NCBI RefSeq assembly: GCF_030757795.1
Contig: NZ_JAUQWH010000023.1
Coordinates: forward strand, 1 to 64,000
Reading direction: 5' to 3'
Length of the DNA stretch: 64,000 nucleotides
DNA from: Actinoplanes oryzae
GTDB taxonomy: Bacteria > Actinomycetota > Actinomycetes > Mycobacteriales > Micromonosporaceae
In this document: piece after piece, positions 24,638 through 35,399 of the stretch
Numbering within the stretch: position 1 is the stretch's first letter
How the letters are laid out: every line of letters begins with the position of its first letter
Made by a program: the position numbers and the translations under genes
Notes under the pieces: generated by a model
Databases searched by the model: none
What the model was told of the DNA's origin: nothing
Seen by the model: the letters and a program-made list of their open reading frames with translations, nothing else

Positions 24638-25706
24638 GTGAGGAGAGCCCTGGGAGCAGTCGCCGCCGGAGCCACGGTCATCGCACTCGCCGCCTGTGTC
24701 AGCAACGACGAGACCGCTTCGCCCGTGCCGTCGGCCGGCGGCAGCAGCGGCAGCTCGGGCACGATCCTGCCCGGCGAGCCCGACGTCAACGGCGACGGCA
24801 AGGTGATCATCGGGGTGCTCAGCCCCGGCGACATCAACGACAACGGCTACTACGAGAGCTTCGTGGTCAAGGCCGAGGCGTTCGCCCAGCGCCAGGGCTG
24901 GACGGTCGTGAAACGCGGGAAGGTACCGGTTTCCGAAGCGCTCACCGCGGCGCGCGCCCTGTGCCAGCAGAAGGCCGACATGGTGGCGATCGGTGCCAGC
25001 GAGCTGAAGGACGCGATCCCCGCCTCCGAGGAAGCCGTCTGCGAGAAGACCGCGTGGTACGTGCCCTCGTCCGCCAACGTCCCGCAAACCCCGAAGATCA
25101 TGCTGTCCAGCGACGACCCCAACCAGTCGATGCTCGTCGCCGGATATGCCGCCGGGCTCCTGATGCAGCCGGCGGGCGCCACGAAGGCCGGCTTCGTCAC
25201 CGGGCCGGAGGCCGACTTCACGAAGATCGCCTCGGCCGCGTTCCAGGCCGGCATCCGGGAGCTGATCCCGTCGGCGACGGTCGTGACCACGTACACCGGG
25301 GACTTCGACGACTCGGGCAAGGCGCGCGAGGCCACGCAGGCGCAGCTGAGCCAGGGCGTCACGACGATCTACCCGTACCTGGGCGGGGCGACCGACGCCG
25401 CGACCGCGCTGGCCAACTCCGCCAAGGCCGTCACGCTCACCCCGGGCACGGACCGGTGCGCCTCGACCAGCCCGGCGTTCGACGTGTCGGTGCTGTTCGA
25501 CCCGGGCGACTACTTCGCGGCGGCGCTCGAGCTCTACGCCAAGGGGCAGCTCGCCATGGGCGTCACCAAGACGTGGCAGCTGGGCGTGGACCCCTATCCG
25601 ACGGTGAAGCTCTGCCACGGCACCCCCGAGCAGAACGCGAAGCTCGCGGCCTTCATCGCCGACATCGGCAGCGGCACGATCAAGCCGGCGGCCGAGGTGC
25701 AGCGGC

Positions 25707-25717
<11 letters not shown>
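24638..25717 (+). CDS. BMP-family substrate-binding lipoprotein (nucleoside-type ABC importer)
   Basis: A 359-aa exported lipoprotein, lipobox LAAC with Cys near residue 18, then a Ser/Gly linker. The mature domain is of the BMP/PnrA-like (Med) family, which binds purine nucleosides or related ligands: IIGVLSPGDINDNGYYESF at the start, KADMVAIGASELKDAI and VAGYAAGLLMQ later. The start is uncertain: GTG 24638 gives a neat signal peptide. GTG 24632 and GTG 24620 are also in frame, the last with an in-frame TTA, a codon rare in such genomes. It overlaps the ATPase gene by 11 bp. Confidence 0.87.
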
Positions 25718-27289
<1,572 letters not shown>

Positions 27290-27293
<4 letters not shown>

Positions 27294-28345
27294 CTCGCCC
27301 GGACAGTCCGCGCGTGCCGCTCGTGGTGCCCGGGACGGCCGCCGTGGCTGTCGTCCTCGCGGTGGCGTTGTCGGGTCTGCTGATCGCCGCCACGGGCGGG
27401 TCGCCGGGGGCGGCGTTGCGCGCCCTGATCCAAGGCAGTCTCGGCGACGCGACGGCCGTCAGCACCACCCTCCTCTACGCCGCACCGCTGCTGCTCGTCG
27501 CGGTGGGCGCCTGTGTCAGCGCCCGGGCCGGGGCGTTCAACATCGGTCAGGAGGGTCAGGTGCTGGTCGGGGCGCTCGCGGGCGCCGCCGCCGGACTGCG
27601 TCTCGCCGTACCGGGGCCGCTGCTCGTCGTGGTCGTGCTGCTCGCCGGGGGACTGGCGGCCGGGGTGTGGGCCTCGCTCAGTTCGCTCATGCACGAATGG
27701 CGCGGGGTGGACATCGCGGTGAGCACGCTGCTGATGACCTTCCTGGCGCAGCAGCTCGTGGCGTACGCGGTCACCACGCCCTGGCTGCTGCAGGAGTCGC
27801 GGCTCGGGTCGGCCGCCGCGCTGCCCCAGTCGAACAAGGTGCCCGCGGGCGGCCTGCTCCCCTCGGCCGGCGACTACCCGGGGCTGCAACTGAACGCGGG
27901 GCTGCTGATCGGCCTGCTCGTGGCGGTGCTCGTGGCCGTGGCACTGCGGCGCACCCGGTGGGGTTTCCGCCTCACGATGACCGGACTCAACCCGGCGGCG
28001 GCGCGCCACGCCGGCGTAGCCGTGGGCCGGACGAGCGGGATGGCGCTGGCCGTCTCCGGAGCGCTCGCCGGCGTGGCGGGGGCCGTGCTGCTGACCAGCC
28101 CGATCGGCACCAACCGGCTGCAGCCCGGCAGCTCCCTCGGCCTCGGCTGGGACGGGCTGCTCGTCGCCCTCGTCGCCCGCAACCGGCCGCTGCTCGCGAT
28201 CCCCGTGGCGGCACTGTTCGCGATGCTGCGCTCGGGCGGCGGCTTCCTCGCCGCGACGGGCGTGCCGTCCTACCTGGTCGACGTCGTGAAGGCCCTGCTC
28301 ACCCTCGCCTTCGTGGCCCCGGCCGTGGTGCGGGGGCGGGCGTGA
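27290..28345 (+). CDS. ABC transporter permease 1 (nucleoside-type importer)
   Basis: A 351-aa permease of the branched-chain/BMP group (YufP/NupB-like). About eight to ten helices are visible; the family marker SARAGAFNIGQEGQVLVGALAG, here in pieces, is the loop after the second helix, and GANPxAARxAG-like TGLNPAAARHAGV marks the ATPase contact. The ATG at 27290 overlaps the ATPase stop by 4 bp, and its own stop overlaps permease 2 by 4 bp. The complete chain binding protein-ATPase-permease-permease is therefore one coupled operon. Confidence 0.92.
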
Positions 28346-29256
28346 GCTTCGGCGGCGATCTGGAGACGATCCTGTCCAGCGGCATCCGGCTGACGGCACC
28401 GCTGGCCCTCGCGGCGTGCGGGGAATACCTGGCCGAGCGGGCGGGCACGCTCAATGTCTCGGTCGAGGCGATGATGCTCGGCGCCGCGTTCGGGTCGATC
28501 GCCGTCGCGGACGTCACGGGCAGCGCGGCGACCGGCCTGCTCGGCGGCGTCGTGATCGGTGCGCTCATCGGGATCGTGCACGGTGTGCTCACCTACCGGG
28601 TGCAGGTGAACACCTTCGTCACGGGGCTGGTGCTCAACGCGCTCGTGCTCGGCCTGACCAGCTATCTGATCACCGCCGGCGAGCTGGGCAGCCACCACGT
28701 CGCCCAGGTCAGCGTGCCGCTGCTGCGCGATCTGCCGCTGGTGGGCGAGCCGCTGTTCGTCCAGCGGTGGCCGGTCTATCTGCTCGTCGTGCTCGTTCCG
28801 CTCACCTGGTGGCTGGTGGAACGCAGCCGCTGGGGCCTGGAACTGCGCGCCGCCGGCGAGAACCCCACGGCGGCGGACATGACGGGCATCCGCGTCAACC
28901 TGCGCCGCGGGCAGGCCCTGCTCTGGTGCGGTGCCCTCGCGGGCCTCGGCGGCGCCTACCTCGCGGTCGGCGAGGTCGGCTCCTTCAACCAGAACATGAC
29001 GGCCGGCCGCGGCTACCTCGTCATCGCCGCCGTCATCTTCGGCGGCTGGCGCCTCGGCCGTACGCTCGCCGGCTGCGCGCTCTTCGGCCTGGCCGACGCC
29101 TCCCGCCTGGCCCTCCCGGCGCTCGGCCTCACCGTCAACTCCCAGCTGCTCGTCTCCGCGCCATACCTGCTCGCCCTGGTCGCCATGCTGCTCTTCACCA
29201 CCCGCCACCGCCGCCCCGGCGCCCTCGCCCAGCCCTTCCGCCGCCACGCCCAGTAA
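28342..29256 (+). CDS. ABC transporter permease 2 (nucleoside-type importer)
   Basis: A 304-aa permease (YufQ/NupC-like). The family loop ERAGTLNVSVEAMMLGAAFG and the ATPase-contact loop RAAGENPTAADMTGI are clear; helices cover most of the remainder. The GTG start at 28342 is set by the GTGA overlap with permease 1. The stop TAA lies inside a 22-bp tandem duplication. With the BMP lipoprotein and the double ATPase it makes a full importer, probably for nucleosides or a nucleoside-like compound; two P450s flank the operon. Confidence 0.92.
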   Translation: MSFGGDLETILSSGIRLTAPLALAACGEYLAERAGTLNVSVEAMMLGAAFGSIAVADVTGSAATGLLGGVVIGALIGIVHGVLTYRVQVNTFVTGLVLNALVLGLTSYLITAGELGSHHVAQVSVPLLRDLPLVGEPLFVQRWPVYLLVVLVPLTWWLVERSRWGLELRAAGENPTAADMTGIRVNLRRGQALLWCGALAGLGGAYLAVGEVGSFNQNMTAGRGYLVIAAVIFGGWRLGRTLAGCALFGLADASRLALPALGLTVNSQLLVSAPYLLALVAMLLFTTRHRRPGALAQPFRRHAQ

Positions 29257-29284
29257 GGCCCGCCGCCACGCCCGGTAGGGCCCG
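29241..29284. repeat. 22-bp tandem duplication across a stop codon
   Basis: Two 22-bp units (29241-29262, 29263-29284) differing at two positions. The first contains the TAA stop of permease 2. The second copy lacks a stop in that frame (TAA became TAG in context GGTAGG, shifted in use). It is a gene-end duplication like others in this window. Confidence 0.8.
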
Positions 29285-29403
29285 CCGTGTGGAGCAGGCA
29301 TCGCCGCGCGGCTCGGCCAGGAAGCGCGCGGGACCTCCGCGGCCGTCACCCCGAGCTCCCCGGCTGCTTCTCGGCCCCCGGCGGCGCGGTGCAGCCCGGC
29401 GAT

Positions 29404-30528
29404 CTATGCCGGCGTCCGGACCACGTCCAGGCGCACGAGGCCGCGGTGCATGAGATTGGGTACGTACGGCGCCTCGAACCCGTCGGCGAGCCGGAGCCCG
29501 GGCAGGCGCCGGGCGAGCGTGGTCAGCGCGGTGTGCGCCTCCAGCTTGGCCAGCTGGGCGCCGACGCAGTAGTGGATGCCCCGGCCGAACGACAGGCTCG
29601 GCTCGGCGGGGGCGTCGTGGTTGGCGGAGCCGATGACCGCGAAGACCTGGGCGCCGGCGGGGATGCGTACGCCGGAGAGCTCGGTGTCGTGCACCACCTT
29701 GCGGAACGAGCCCTGCACCGGCGGGTCCCGCCGCAGCGTCTCCTCGATGATCGTGTCCACGTCCCCGGGCCGGGTGAGCATGCGCAGCAGGGCGCTGCCG
29801 ATCAGGTTGGCGGTCGTCTCGTGGCCGCCGAAGATGAGCGTGAGCAGCAGGCTGACCAGCTCGGGCGTCTCGTAGGTCAGCAGGTCGCTGAGCAGGTCGT
29901 CGCCCGGGGCGGCCCGCCGGTCCTCGACCAGGGCGGCGAGGTAGCGCTCGAAGGCGACCGAGCCGTGGGCGGCCGCGCGCTGCCGCTCCGGCGTCACGTC
30001 GAACGACGTCAGCGTCTTGAGCTCCTCGGTCCAGGCGCGCACCCGATCGGCGTCGGCGGGCGGGATGCCGAGCATTTCACAGATCACGCGCAGTGGGAGG
30101 GGGAGGGCGTACGCGGCCATCAGGTCGGTGTCCGGGCCGGCGGCGATGTCGTCGATCAGCTCGTCGGCGATGGCCTGGATCCGCGGGGCGAGCTGCCTGA
30201 CGCGGCGCGGCGAGAAGGCGGCGGCGACCAGGGCGCGGGACCGTCCGTGGTCGGGCGGATCCTCGTTCAGCAGGACCTTCAGCTCGGGGTGGCCTCCGGC
30301 CAGGATCTCCCGTACGCCGTCCGCGGCGACCAGCGGCGTCCGGATCAGGAAGTCGTTCGAGAACCGTTCGGCGTCACCGAGCACGGTCCGCACATCGTCG
30401 TACCGGGTGACGACCCACACGCCGAACGCGTCGGCGTAGGTCACCGGGGCCTCGTGGCGCGCCCGCTCGTACAGGGGATAGGGATCCGCCACGTGGGCCG
30501 GGGAGAAACGGTCGAACTCCAACGCCAT
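29404..30528 (-). CDS. Cytochrome P450 with a deleted meander region
   Basis: A 374-aa P450. Canonical features: I-helix FGGHETT, K-helix EETLR and heme loop LSFGRGIHYCVG with Cys about residue 321. Between the strand ending in GSANHD and the heme loop, about 13 residues are missing compared with the other P450 here (23358-24587), and with them the meander Phe/Arg motif (xRFD) that normally completes the E-R-R triad. The frame is intact. The ATG at 30528 has GGAGG 5 bp ahead and is preferred to ATG 30543. It could be a tolerated variant or an inactive P450. Confidence 0.9.
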   Translation of the reverse strand: MALEFDRFSPAHVADPYPLYERARHEAPVTYADAFGVWVVTRYDDVRTVLGDAERFSNDFLIRTPLVAADGVREILAGGHPELKVLLNEDPPDHGRSRALVAAAFSPRRVRQLAPRIQAIADELIDDIAAGPDTDLMAAYALPLPLRVICEMLGIPPADADRVRAWTEELKTLTSFDVTPERQRAAAHGSVAFERYLAALVEDRRAAPGDDLLSDLLTYETPELVSLLLTLIFGGHETTANLIGSALLRMLTRPGDVDTIIEETLRRDPPVQGSFRKVVHDTELSGVRIPAGAQVFAVIGSANHDAPAEPSLSFGRGIHYCVGAQLAKLEAHTALTTLARRLPGLRLADGFEAPYVPNLMHRGLVRLDVVRTPA

Positions 30529-30720
30529 GCCCGCCTCCGACATCGACAGTGATCGCCGTCAGCGTAGCGGTCGCCGGATAACACTTTCCCGCTCAGGTGT
30601 GGCCTGACGGCTCGTTCCCGGCCGACGTCCAGCCCTTCCCCGCGCCCGGCCCTGCCCAGCCCGGCGGCTCGGTGCATACCATTCCGGCTGCTCGTCGTGT
30701 CGCCTCGCTGGGGAGAGCCC

Positions 30721-31848
30721 GTGTCGTTCCGCCGTCTCGTCCGTGCCGGGGTGGGTGCCCTCCTCGTCGCCGGGTGCAGCACCACGCCCTCCGCCTCGCC
30801 CTCCCCGGTTCCGCCGCCTTCCGTGTCCTCCGCTCCTTCCGTGTCGGTCGTCCCGTCAGCGGCCGCGCCGTCCCGGTCGCCGTCCCCGTCGCCGTCGGTC
30901 TCGCCGTCCGCGTCGGCCCCGAAGTCCGCGGCGGCTGCGGTGGCCGCCGCCGGGGGCTGGGTGCCGGTCGACCGGGCGGCGTGGCGTGCCCAGGTCGCCG
31001 CCTTCGAGGCCACCGAGCCCGATCCCGCCCCGGCCGACGCGGGCAACCTGCCGGAGTTCCGCGCCGACTGCACGTACAGTCACCGCAAGGCGGACGACCC
31101 GATCGTCTTCCCGGGCCTGCCGGGCGCGTCGCACATGCACTCCTTCGTCGGCAACAAGGCCGTGGACGCGGACACCACCGCCGGCGATCTGCAGAAGTTC
31201 ACGGCCACCACGTGCAAGCCCTCGGTGGACCACTCGGCCTACTGGGTGCCGACGCTCTACGACAACGCGACGGGCAAGCCGGTGGAAACGACGGGCTTCC
31301 GCGTCTATTACCGCTCGCTGCAGAACACCTCGGCCGGCCAGATGCCGATGCCCAACGGCCTGCGCATGATCGCCGGCGACGCGAAGAAGAAGGTGCCCAC
31401 CCCGCGCGGCGCCCAGGGCCAGTTCTACTGCGCCTTCTACGGCCCCGGCGACATCGACGGCATCGCCCGCAGCACGAACGGCAACTGGCCCATCTGCGGC
31501 GGCGACGCGACCCTGCACTATCAGATGCGTTTCCCGGACTGCTGGGACGGCAAGCACCTGGACAGCCCCAACCACAAGGACCACGTCGCCTTCGGCAGCG
31601 GCAACGCCTGCCCGGCCGACCACCCGATCAAGATCCCGTCGCTGACCTTCGACATCCAGTACGGCGCCAAGGGCTCCCAGGCCGGCTACTACCTCTCCTC
31701 CGACCCTCAGGGCAAGAGCGCCTCCTCCATGCACGGCGACGCCTTCATCTCCTGGACCACCAAGGCCATGAACCAGCGCGTCAAGAACTGCATCGTCCAG
31801 CGCCGGACCTGTAACAACGACGGCTACGACCCCTTCTCGTACAACTGA
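30721..31848 (+). CDS. DUF1996 lipoprotein
   Basis: A 375-aa predicted exported protein. A signal peptide ends at lipobox VAGC (Cys near residue 19), then comes a long Ser/Pro/Ala linker (to about residue 75) that would hold the domain away from the membrane. The DUF1996 domain starts around FRADCTYSHRKADDPIVFPG and includes the marker HMHSFVGN and several conserved Cys (CKPSVDHSAYW; FYCAFYGPGD; CWDGKHLDSPNH). The function of this domain is not known; it is found in fungi and actinobacteria. The GTG at 30721 follows GGGGAG and is preferred to an upstream in-frame GTG at 30697. Confidence 0.87.
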   Translation: MSFRRLVRAGVGALLVAGCSTTPSASPSPVPPPSVSSAPSVSVVPSAAAPSRSPSPSPSVSPSASAPKSAAAAVAAAGGWVPVDRAAWRAQVAAFEATEPDPAPADAGNLPEFRADCTYSHRKADDPIVFPGLPGASHMHSFVGNKAVDADTTAGDLQKFTATTCKPSVDHSAYWVPTLYDNATGKPVETTGFRVYYRSLQNTSAGQMPMPNGLRMIAGDAKKKVPTPRGAQGQFYCAFYGPGDIDGIARSTNGNWPICGGDATLHYQMRFPDCWDGKHLDSPNHKDHVAFGSGNACPADHPIKIPSLTFDIQYGAKGSQAGYYLSSDPQGKSASSMHGDAFISWTTKAMNQRVKNCIVQRRTCNNDGYDPFSYN

Positions 31849-31898
31849 CCCGTCCGCGGCGGCACGGCGGCACACGACCAAGCCGGGCCCGGGTGCCG

Positions 31899-31930
31899 CC
31901 GGGCCGATCGCATTGCGGCGACCGGCCCGG
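31899..31930. terminator. Hairpin between converging genes
   Basis: Arms CCGGGCCG (31899-31906) and CGGCCCGG (31923-31930) with a 16-nt loop, between the DUF1996 gene and the converging SDR gene. It could end transcription in both directions. No T-tract. Confidence 0.4.
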
Positions 31931-31993
31931 TCCTGCCGCCTGCCCCCGGGCGCGGCCGTTCCGCGACGGGGTCGCGGTGGGCGGGGTGGCCGG

Positions 31994-32749
31994 TCAGGCG
32001 GTCGGGTGGACGACGAGTTCGCGGATGTGGACGTGGGGCGGGCGGGCCGTGGCGTCGGCGATGGCGTCGGCGATGTCGGTGGCGGCCAGGGTGGTCATCC
32101 CCGCCTTGTGGGCTTGGAGCATCTCGCGCCATTCGTCGTGGGCGATGCGGTCGCCGAGCTCGCTGTCGGTGACGCCGGGTTCGACGTTGGTCACCCGGAG
32201 ACCGCGGGGGCTGAGCTCCACCCGCAGGCTCGCGGCCAGGGCGCTGACCCCGGCCTTGGTGGCGGAGTAGACGTTGAAGCCCGGGGAGAACTGGCGGGCG
32301 CCCAGCGAGGAGACGATGACCAGGTCGGCGGGGCGCCCGGCGTCGGCCGAGGCGAGGAGGGCGGGGAGGAAGGCGCGGGCGGTGTCGAGGACGCCCATCA
32401 TGTTGAGGGTGAGCATGTGCTGCCACTCGTCGCGGCGGCCCTCGGCGAACGGGGAGACGAGCATGATGCCGGCGTTGGCCACGACCAGGTCGGCGGGGCC
32501 GAAAGTCGCGGCGACGGTCCGGGCGGCGGCGTCGAGCTGGGCCGGGTCGGTCACGTCGACGGTCAGGGGCAGGGCGGCGTCGCCGAGGGTGGCGGCCAGG
32601 GCCTTGATGCGATCGCTGCGGCGGGCGAGCAGGGCGACGCGGGCGCCGTCGGCGGCCAGGCGGGTGGCCGTGGCGGCGCCGATGCCGGAGGAGGCGCCGG
32701 TGATCACCGCGACGCGGCCGGCGAGCGGCTGGGGGTCGTACGGGGGCAT
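31994..32749 (-). CDS. Short-chain dehydrogenase/reductase (SDR)
   Basis: A 251-aa classical SDR, cytosolic NAD(P)-dependent oxidoreductase. Cofactor motif TGASSGIG (about 17-24), an Arg-rich turn ARRSDR that favours NADP, NAG in VVANAGIM, catalytic Ser in IVSSLGARQ and Tyr/Lys in YSATK. The substrate is unknown. It is downstream of an XRE/MmyB regulator on the same strand; a 20-bp inverted repeat overlapping a TTGACT box lies just before it, a good candidate for control by that regulator. Confidence 0.92.
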   Translation of the reverse strand: MPPYDPQPLAGRVAVITGASSGIGAATATRLAADGARVALLARRSDRIKALAATLGDAALPLTVDVTDPAQLDAAARTVAATFGPADLVVANAGIMLVSPFAEGRRDEWQHMLTLNMMGVLDTARAFLPALLASADAGRPADLVIVSSLGARQFSPGFNVYSATKAGVSALAASLRVELSPRGLRVTNVEPGVTDSELGDRIAHDEWREMLQAHKAGMTTLAATDIADAIADATARPPHVHIRELVVHPTA

Positions 32750-32762
32750 GGGTCTGGCCTTT

Positions 32763-32782
32763 CTGGTTCGGATGGGAACCAG
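32763..32782 (-). promoter_or_regulatory. Inverted repeat operator upstream of the SDR gene
   Basis: CTGGTTC-N6-GAACCAG, perfect 7-bp arms, 14 bp before the SDR start. On the minus strand it overlaps a TTGACT -35-like box (32786-32781). This is where a repressor would block the SDR promoter; the XRE/MmyB protein next door is the natural candidate. Binding is inferred. Confidence 0.6.
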
Positions 32783-32830
32783 TCAAGCCGTCTCCGGGCG
32801 GGGCAGGCAGATACAAGGTGTATGCCCCGG

Positions 32831-33583
32831 TCAGCCGTGCAGGAACACCAGGTACTGGTCGCGGCCCGGGATGTCGGAGACCTCGCAGGTGACAGTGGTC
32901 TGCCGGATGCGTACCTCGGTGGCGTCGGGCACGGTGTCGCGCAGGAAGCCGACCGGTTCCTCCCGCCAGATCGCGGCGAACCGCGGGCTTCCGGCGAGGA
33001 GCGAAGCCACGAGGGACGCGGTGACGGGGTCGTCCGGATAGCGGGCGAGGGCGCCGCGCAGCCGGGCGGCCGCGAAGCGGGAGAGCGCCGCGAGGTCCGG
33101 GGAGCCCCACACGTCGTCGCCGTCGGCGGGCAAAAAGTGCCGCCGTGCGAGGTTCTGGCCCGGGGCGACGTCGAGCAGCGCGCCGGCCGCCTTGTTCTGG
33201 CCGATCACGTCGAGGCGGGCGCTCAGGACGAGGACCGGCACCGGGTCGAGGCCGTCGACGAGGCGGCGGGTGCGCTCACTGAGCTCGGTCGAGGGCGTCG
33301 CCGGCCGCGGGGGCACCTGCGCCGCCAGCTCGAACACGTGCTGCGTCTCGCCGGCGTCCAGGCGCAGCGCCCGGGCGATCGCCGCCAGCACGTCGGGCGA
33401 CGGTTGCGCCCCGCGCGCCTGCTCGATGTTGGTGTAGTGGATCTCGGAGATGTGGGCGAGCTCCGCCACCTCGACGCGGCGCAGGCCGGGCGTGCGCCGG
33501 TTGCCCCGCGGCAGACCGAGCGCGCCGGGGTCGAGCCGCTCGCGCCGGGAGCGCAGAAAGTCGCCCAGCGCCGCCCGATGCAC
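32831..33583 (-). CDS. XRE-family regulator with MmyB-like ligand domain
   Basis: A 250-aa regulator. An N-terminal HTH (about residues 5-75) has RTPGLRRVEVAELAHISEIHY and YTNIEQARGAQPSPDVLAAI, the usual start of this family. The C-terminal MmyB-like domain, thought to bind fatty-acid-like or other small ligands, spans about 90-250 (DVIGQNKAAGALLDVAPGQNLA; a GSPRFAAIW motif). The GTG at 33583 is chosen because it begins at the family-typical RAALGDFLRSRRERL. It lies 81 bp upstream of the SDR gene and probably represses it. A decayed relative is present at 5986-6294. Confidence 0.88.
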   Translation of the reverse strand: MHRAALGDFLRSRRERLDPGALGLPRGNRRTPGLRRVEVAELAHISEIHYTNIEQARGAQPSPDVLAAIARALRLDAGETQHVFELAAQVPPRPATPSTELSERTRRLVDGLDPVPVLVLSARLDVIGQNKAAGALLDVAPGQNLARRHFLPADGDDVWGSPDLAALSRFAAARLRGALARYPDDPVTASLVASLLAGSPRFAAIWREEPVGFLRDTVPDATEVRIRQTTVTCEVSDIPGRDQYLVFLHG

Positions 33584-33956
33584 GATCCCATCGTGCCACG
33601 GGCCGTTCCCGGCGGGCGCGCAGCCCGGCCGCGGCAGTGGTACGCCGCGGGCCCTCCGCAACCGTGACAGACAGGCCCGATCACCCGGGCGAGCGCGGGT
33701 CACGTCTGCCGGTAGAGGCATCATCGGGGCACGTGGCGCGGGCGACCCCGCCGCCGTCGGCCGACGCGCTCGGGGCGTTTCCGGGGTTCTTGTGTAGAGT
33801 GACGACGAGCCCCGGATGGGCCGAGACGAGAGGGCAGTCACTTCAGCCGCCGCTGGCGGGACGCGCGTTCGGCGTGGGCCCGTTCGCCGGTCGAGCCCAT
33901 CCGGAGTCCGGTGCTCTCGCTGTCGTGTCTGTCGTTCGCACCGACGAGAGGACACG
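33584..33956. other. Intergenic region, 373 bp, no gene seen
   Basis: Divergent spacer between the XRE regulator and the esterase. I see no coding bias on either strand. A TAGAGT box (33795-33800) could be a -10 for the esterase, with a leader of about 150 nt, but no clear -35 accompanies it. Nothing else stands out. Confidence 0.4.
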
Positions 33957-34724
33957 ATGGGCAGCAATCTCGACATCACCGTCTATCCCGCGCACGAGCG
34001 CTTTCCCGGGCCACGGCCGGCCGTGCTGGTGCTGCCGGGCGGCGGATACCGGTTCCACGCCGAGCACGAGGGCGAGGGTTACGCCCGGTGGCTGAGCGGG
34101 ATCGGGCTGGACGCGTACGTGCTGCGATATCCGCTTCCGGGAGAACACCCGTTTCCCGCGCCACTCGTGGCCGGCCGGGAGGCGCTCGCCTGGATCCGGG
34201 GACGGGGGCATGAGCGGGTCGGCGTCATCGGGTCCAGCGCCGGCGGCCATCTCGCCGGGCTCCTGGCGACCGGGACCGTGCTGCCCGGCGAGGACGTGAC
34301 GCCGCCCCGGCCCGACTTCGCCGTTCTCGCGTACGCCGCGGCGGATCTGAACCTGCTGCCGGATGCGCCGGTCGGGTTCATTCTCGGCGGCCGCATGGAG
34401 TTGCGGGACGCGTTGTCGCCGGCGTTGCAGGTCGACGCGCGGACCTGCCCGACGTTCCTGTGGGCCACCGCCGAGGACCCGCCCGGCTTCCCGAGCTCGC
34501 TCGCCTTCGCGTCGGCGCTGTTCGCCGCGGGTGTTCCGGTGGAGCTGCACATCTATCCGCACGGCCGGCACGGGCTCGGGCTGGCGAACGGGGTGCGTTA
34601 CGGCGACCACGGCGACCTGCACGTCCCGCACACGGCACGGTGGGCGGAGGCGTGCGAGGCCTGGCTGGCTCAGCTCGGCGACGGCCGGCCGCAGGACCGG
34701 GAGGGTCAGCCCGCGGGCGGCTGA
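33957..34724 (+). CDS. Alpha/beta hydrolase (acetyl-esterase type)
   Basis: A 255-aa cytosolic alpha/beta hydrolase. Oxyanion-hole motif LPGGGYRFH, nucleophile elbow GSSAGGH (Ser near residue 94) and a C-terminal His in HGRHGLGLA. The layout matches acetyl-xylan-esterase-like and carbohydrate esterase-like hydrolases without a signal peptide. The ATG at 33957 has GAGAGGA ahead. Its last 19 bp overlap the converging membrane-protein gene. No pathway partner is adjacent, so the substrate stays open. Confidence 0.88.
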   Translation: MGSNLDITVYPAHERFPGPRPAVLVLPGGGYRFHAEHEGEGYARWLSGIGLDAYVLRYPLPGEHPFPAPLVAGREALAWIRGRGHERVGVIGSSAGGHLAGLLATGTVLPGEDVTPPRPDFAVLAYAAADLNLLPDAPVGFILGGRMELRDALSPALQVDARTCPTFLWATAEDPPGFPSSLAFASALFAAGVPVELHIYPHGRHGLGLANGVRYGDHGDLHVPHTARWAEACEAWLAQLGDGRPQDREGQPAGG

Positions 34725-35341
34725 GCCCAGGGGTCGGCCGCCGGGATGCTGCCGGTGTGCGGGTCCAGGTGGCGCTGGACCGGGACGTCGGCGGCGGGCT
34801 GCGGCACGGGCACCGGCACGTAGACGTACTGCGGGCGCTGCCGTTCCTCGATGTAGCGGGTCGTGGACGGCAGCGTCAGCAGGATCAGCGCGGCGAGGAC
34901 CGCGAGCAGGGTCACCGCGTGGAGCAGGCTGGTGCCGAGGCCGTACGCGGCGGGGGTGATGCTGGCGAACACGCTGTCGCCGGCGGAGGACGACGGGCCG
35001 TGGAAGCTGTCCGGCAGGGAGCCCAGGCCGCCGCAGAAGAGGAACAGACCACCCATGACGTACGTCGTCAGGCGCGCGTTCCTGCGGCCGTGCCCGTTGA
35101 GGACGGCCAGCACAGCGGCGAAGCCGGCCAGGCAGATGTCGAGCGTCGCGGTGACGAGGCTGCCGAAGCCGGAGCCGGTGTCGCCGTTGTAGGCGTCGCG
35201 GTAGACGCTCAGGCCCGTGTTGGTGAAGATCAGCTCCACGACGGCGTGCAGCAGGGCCAGCCCCGCGACGCCGTAGAGCAGCGCGCCCGAGATGCGCACC
35301 CCGGCCGGCGACGGCACGGGCATCGGTGCTGCTGGATGCAT
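34706..35341 (-). CDS. Predicted four-helix membrane protein
   Basis: A 211-aa membrane protein of a DUF4383-like kind: helices near residues 16-38, 63-83, 92-112 and 134-156, with a short Pro-rich, Tyr-rich cytoplasmic tail (YVYVPVPVPQP) and a C-terminal tail ending AQPPAG. No catalytic motif. The start at ATG 35341 lies 7 nt after a TAGGTT box, so its mRNA may be leaderless. It is divergent from pabAB with about 58 bp between them. The function is unknown; family naming is tentative. Confidence 0.78.
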   Translation of the reverse strand: MHPAAPMPVPSPAGVRISGALLYGVAGLALLHAVVELIFTNTGLSVYRDAYNGDTGSGFGSLVTATLDICLAGFAAVLAVLNGHGRRNARLTTYVMGGLFLFCGGLGSLPDSFHGPSSSAGDSVFASITPAAYGLGTSLLHAVTLLAVLAALILLTLPSTTRYIEERQRPQYVYVPVPVPQPAADVPVQRHLDPHTGSIPAADPWAQPPAG

Positions 35342-35399
35342 GGCTGACAACCTAGACCAAGCGGCGGTCGTTAGGGTTGCGGGGGAGAAGAAGGGCACG

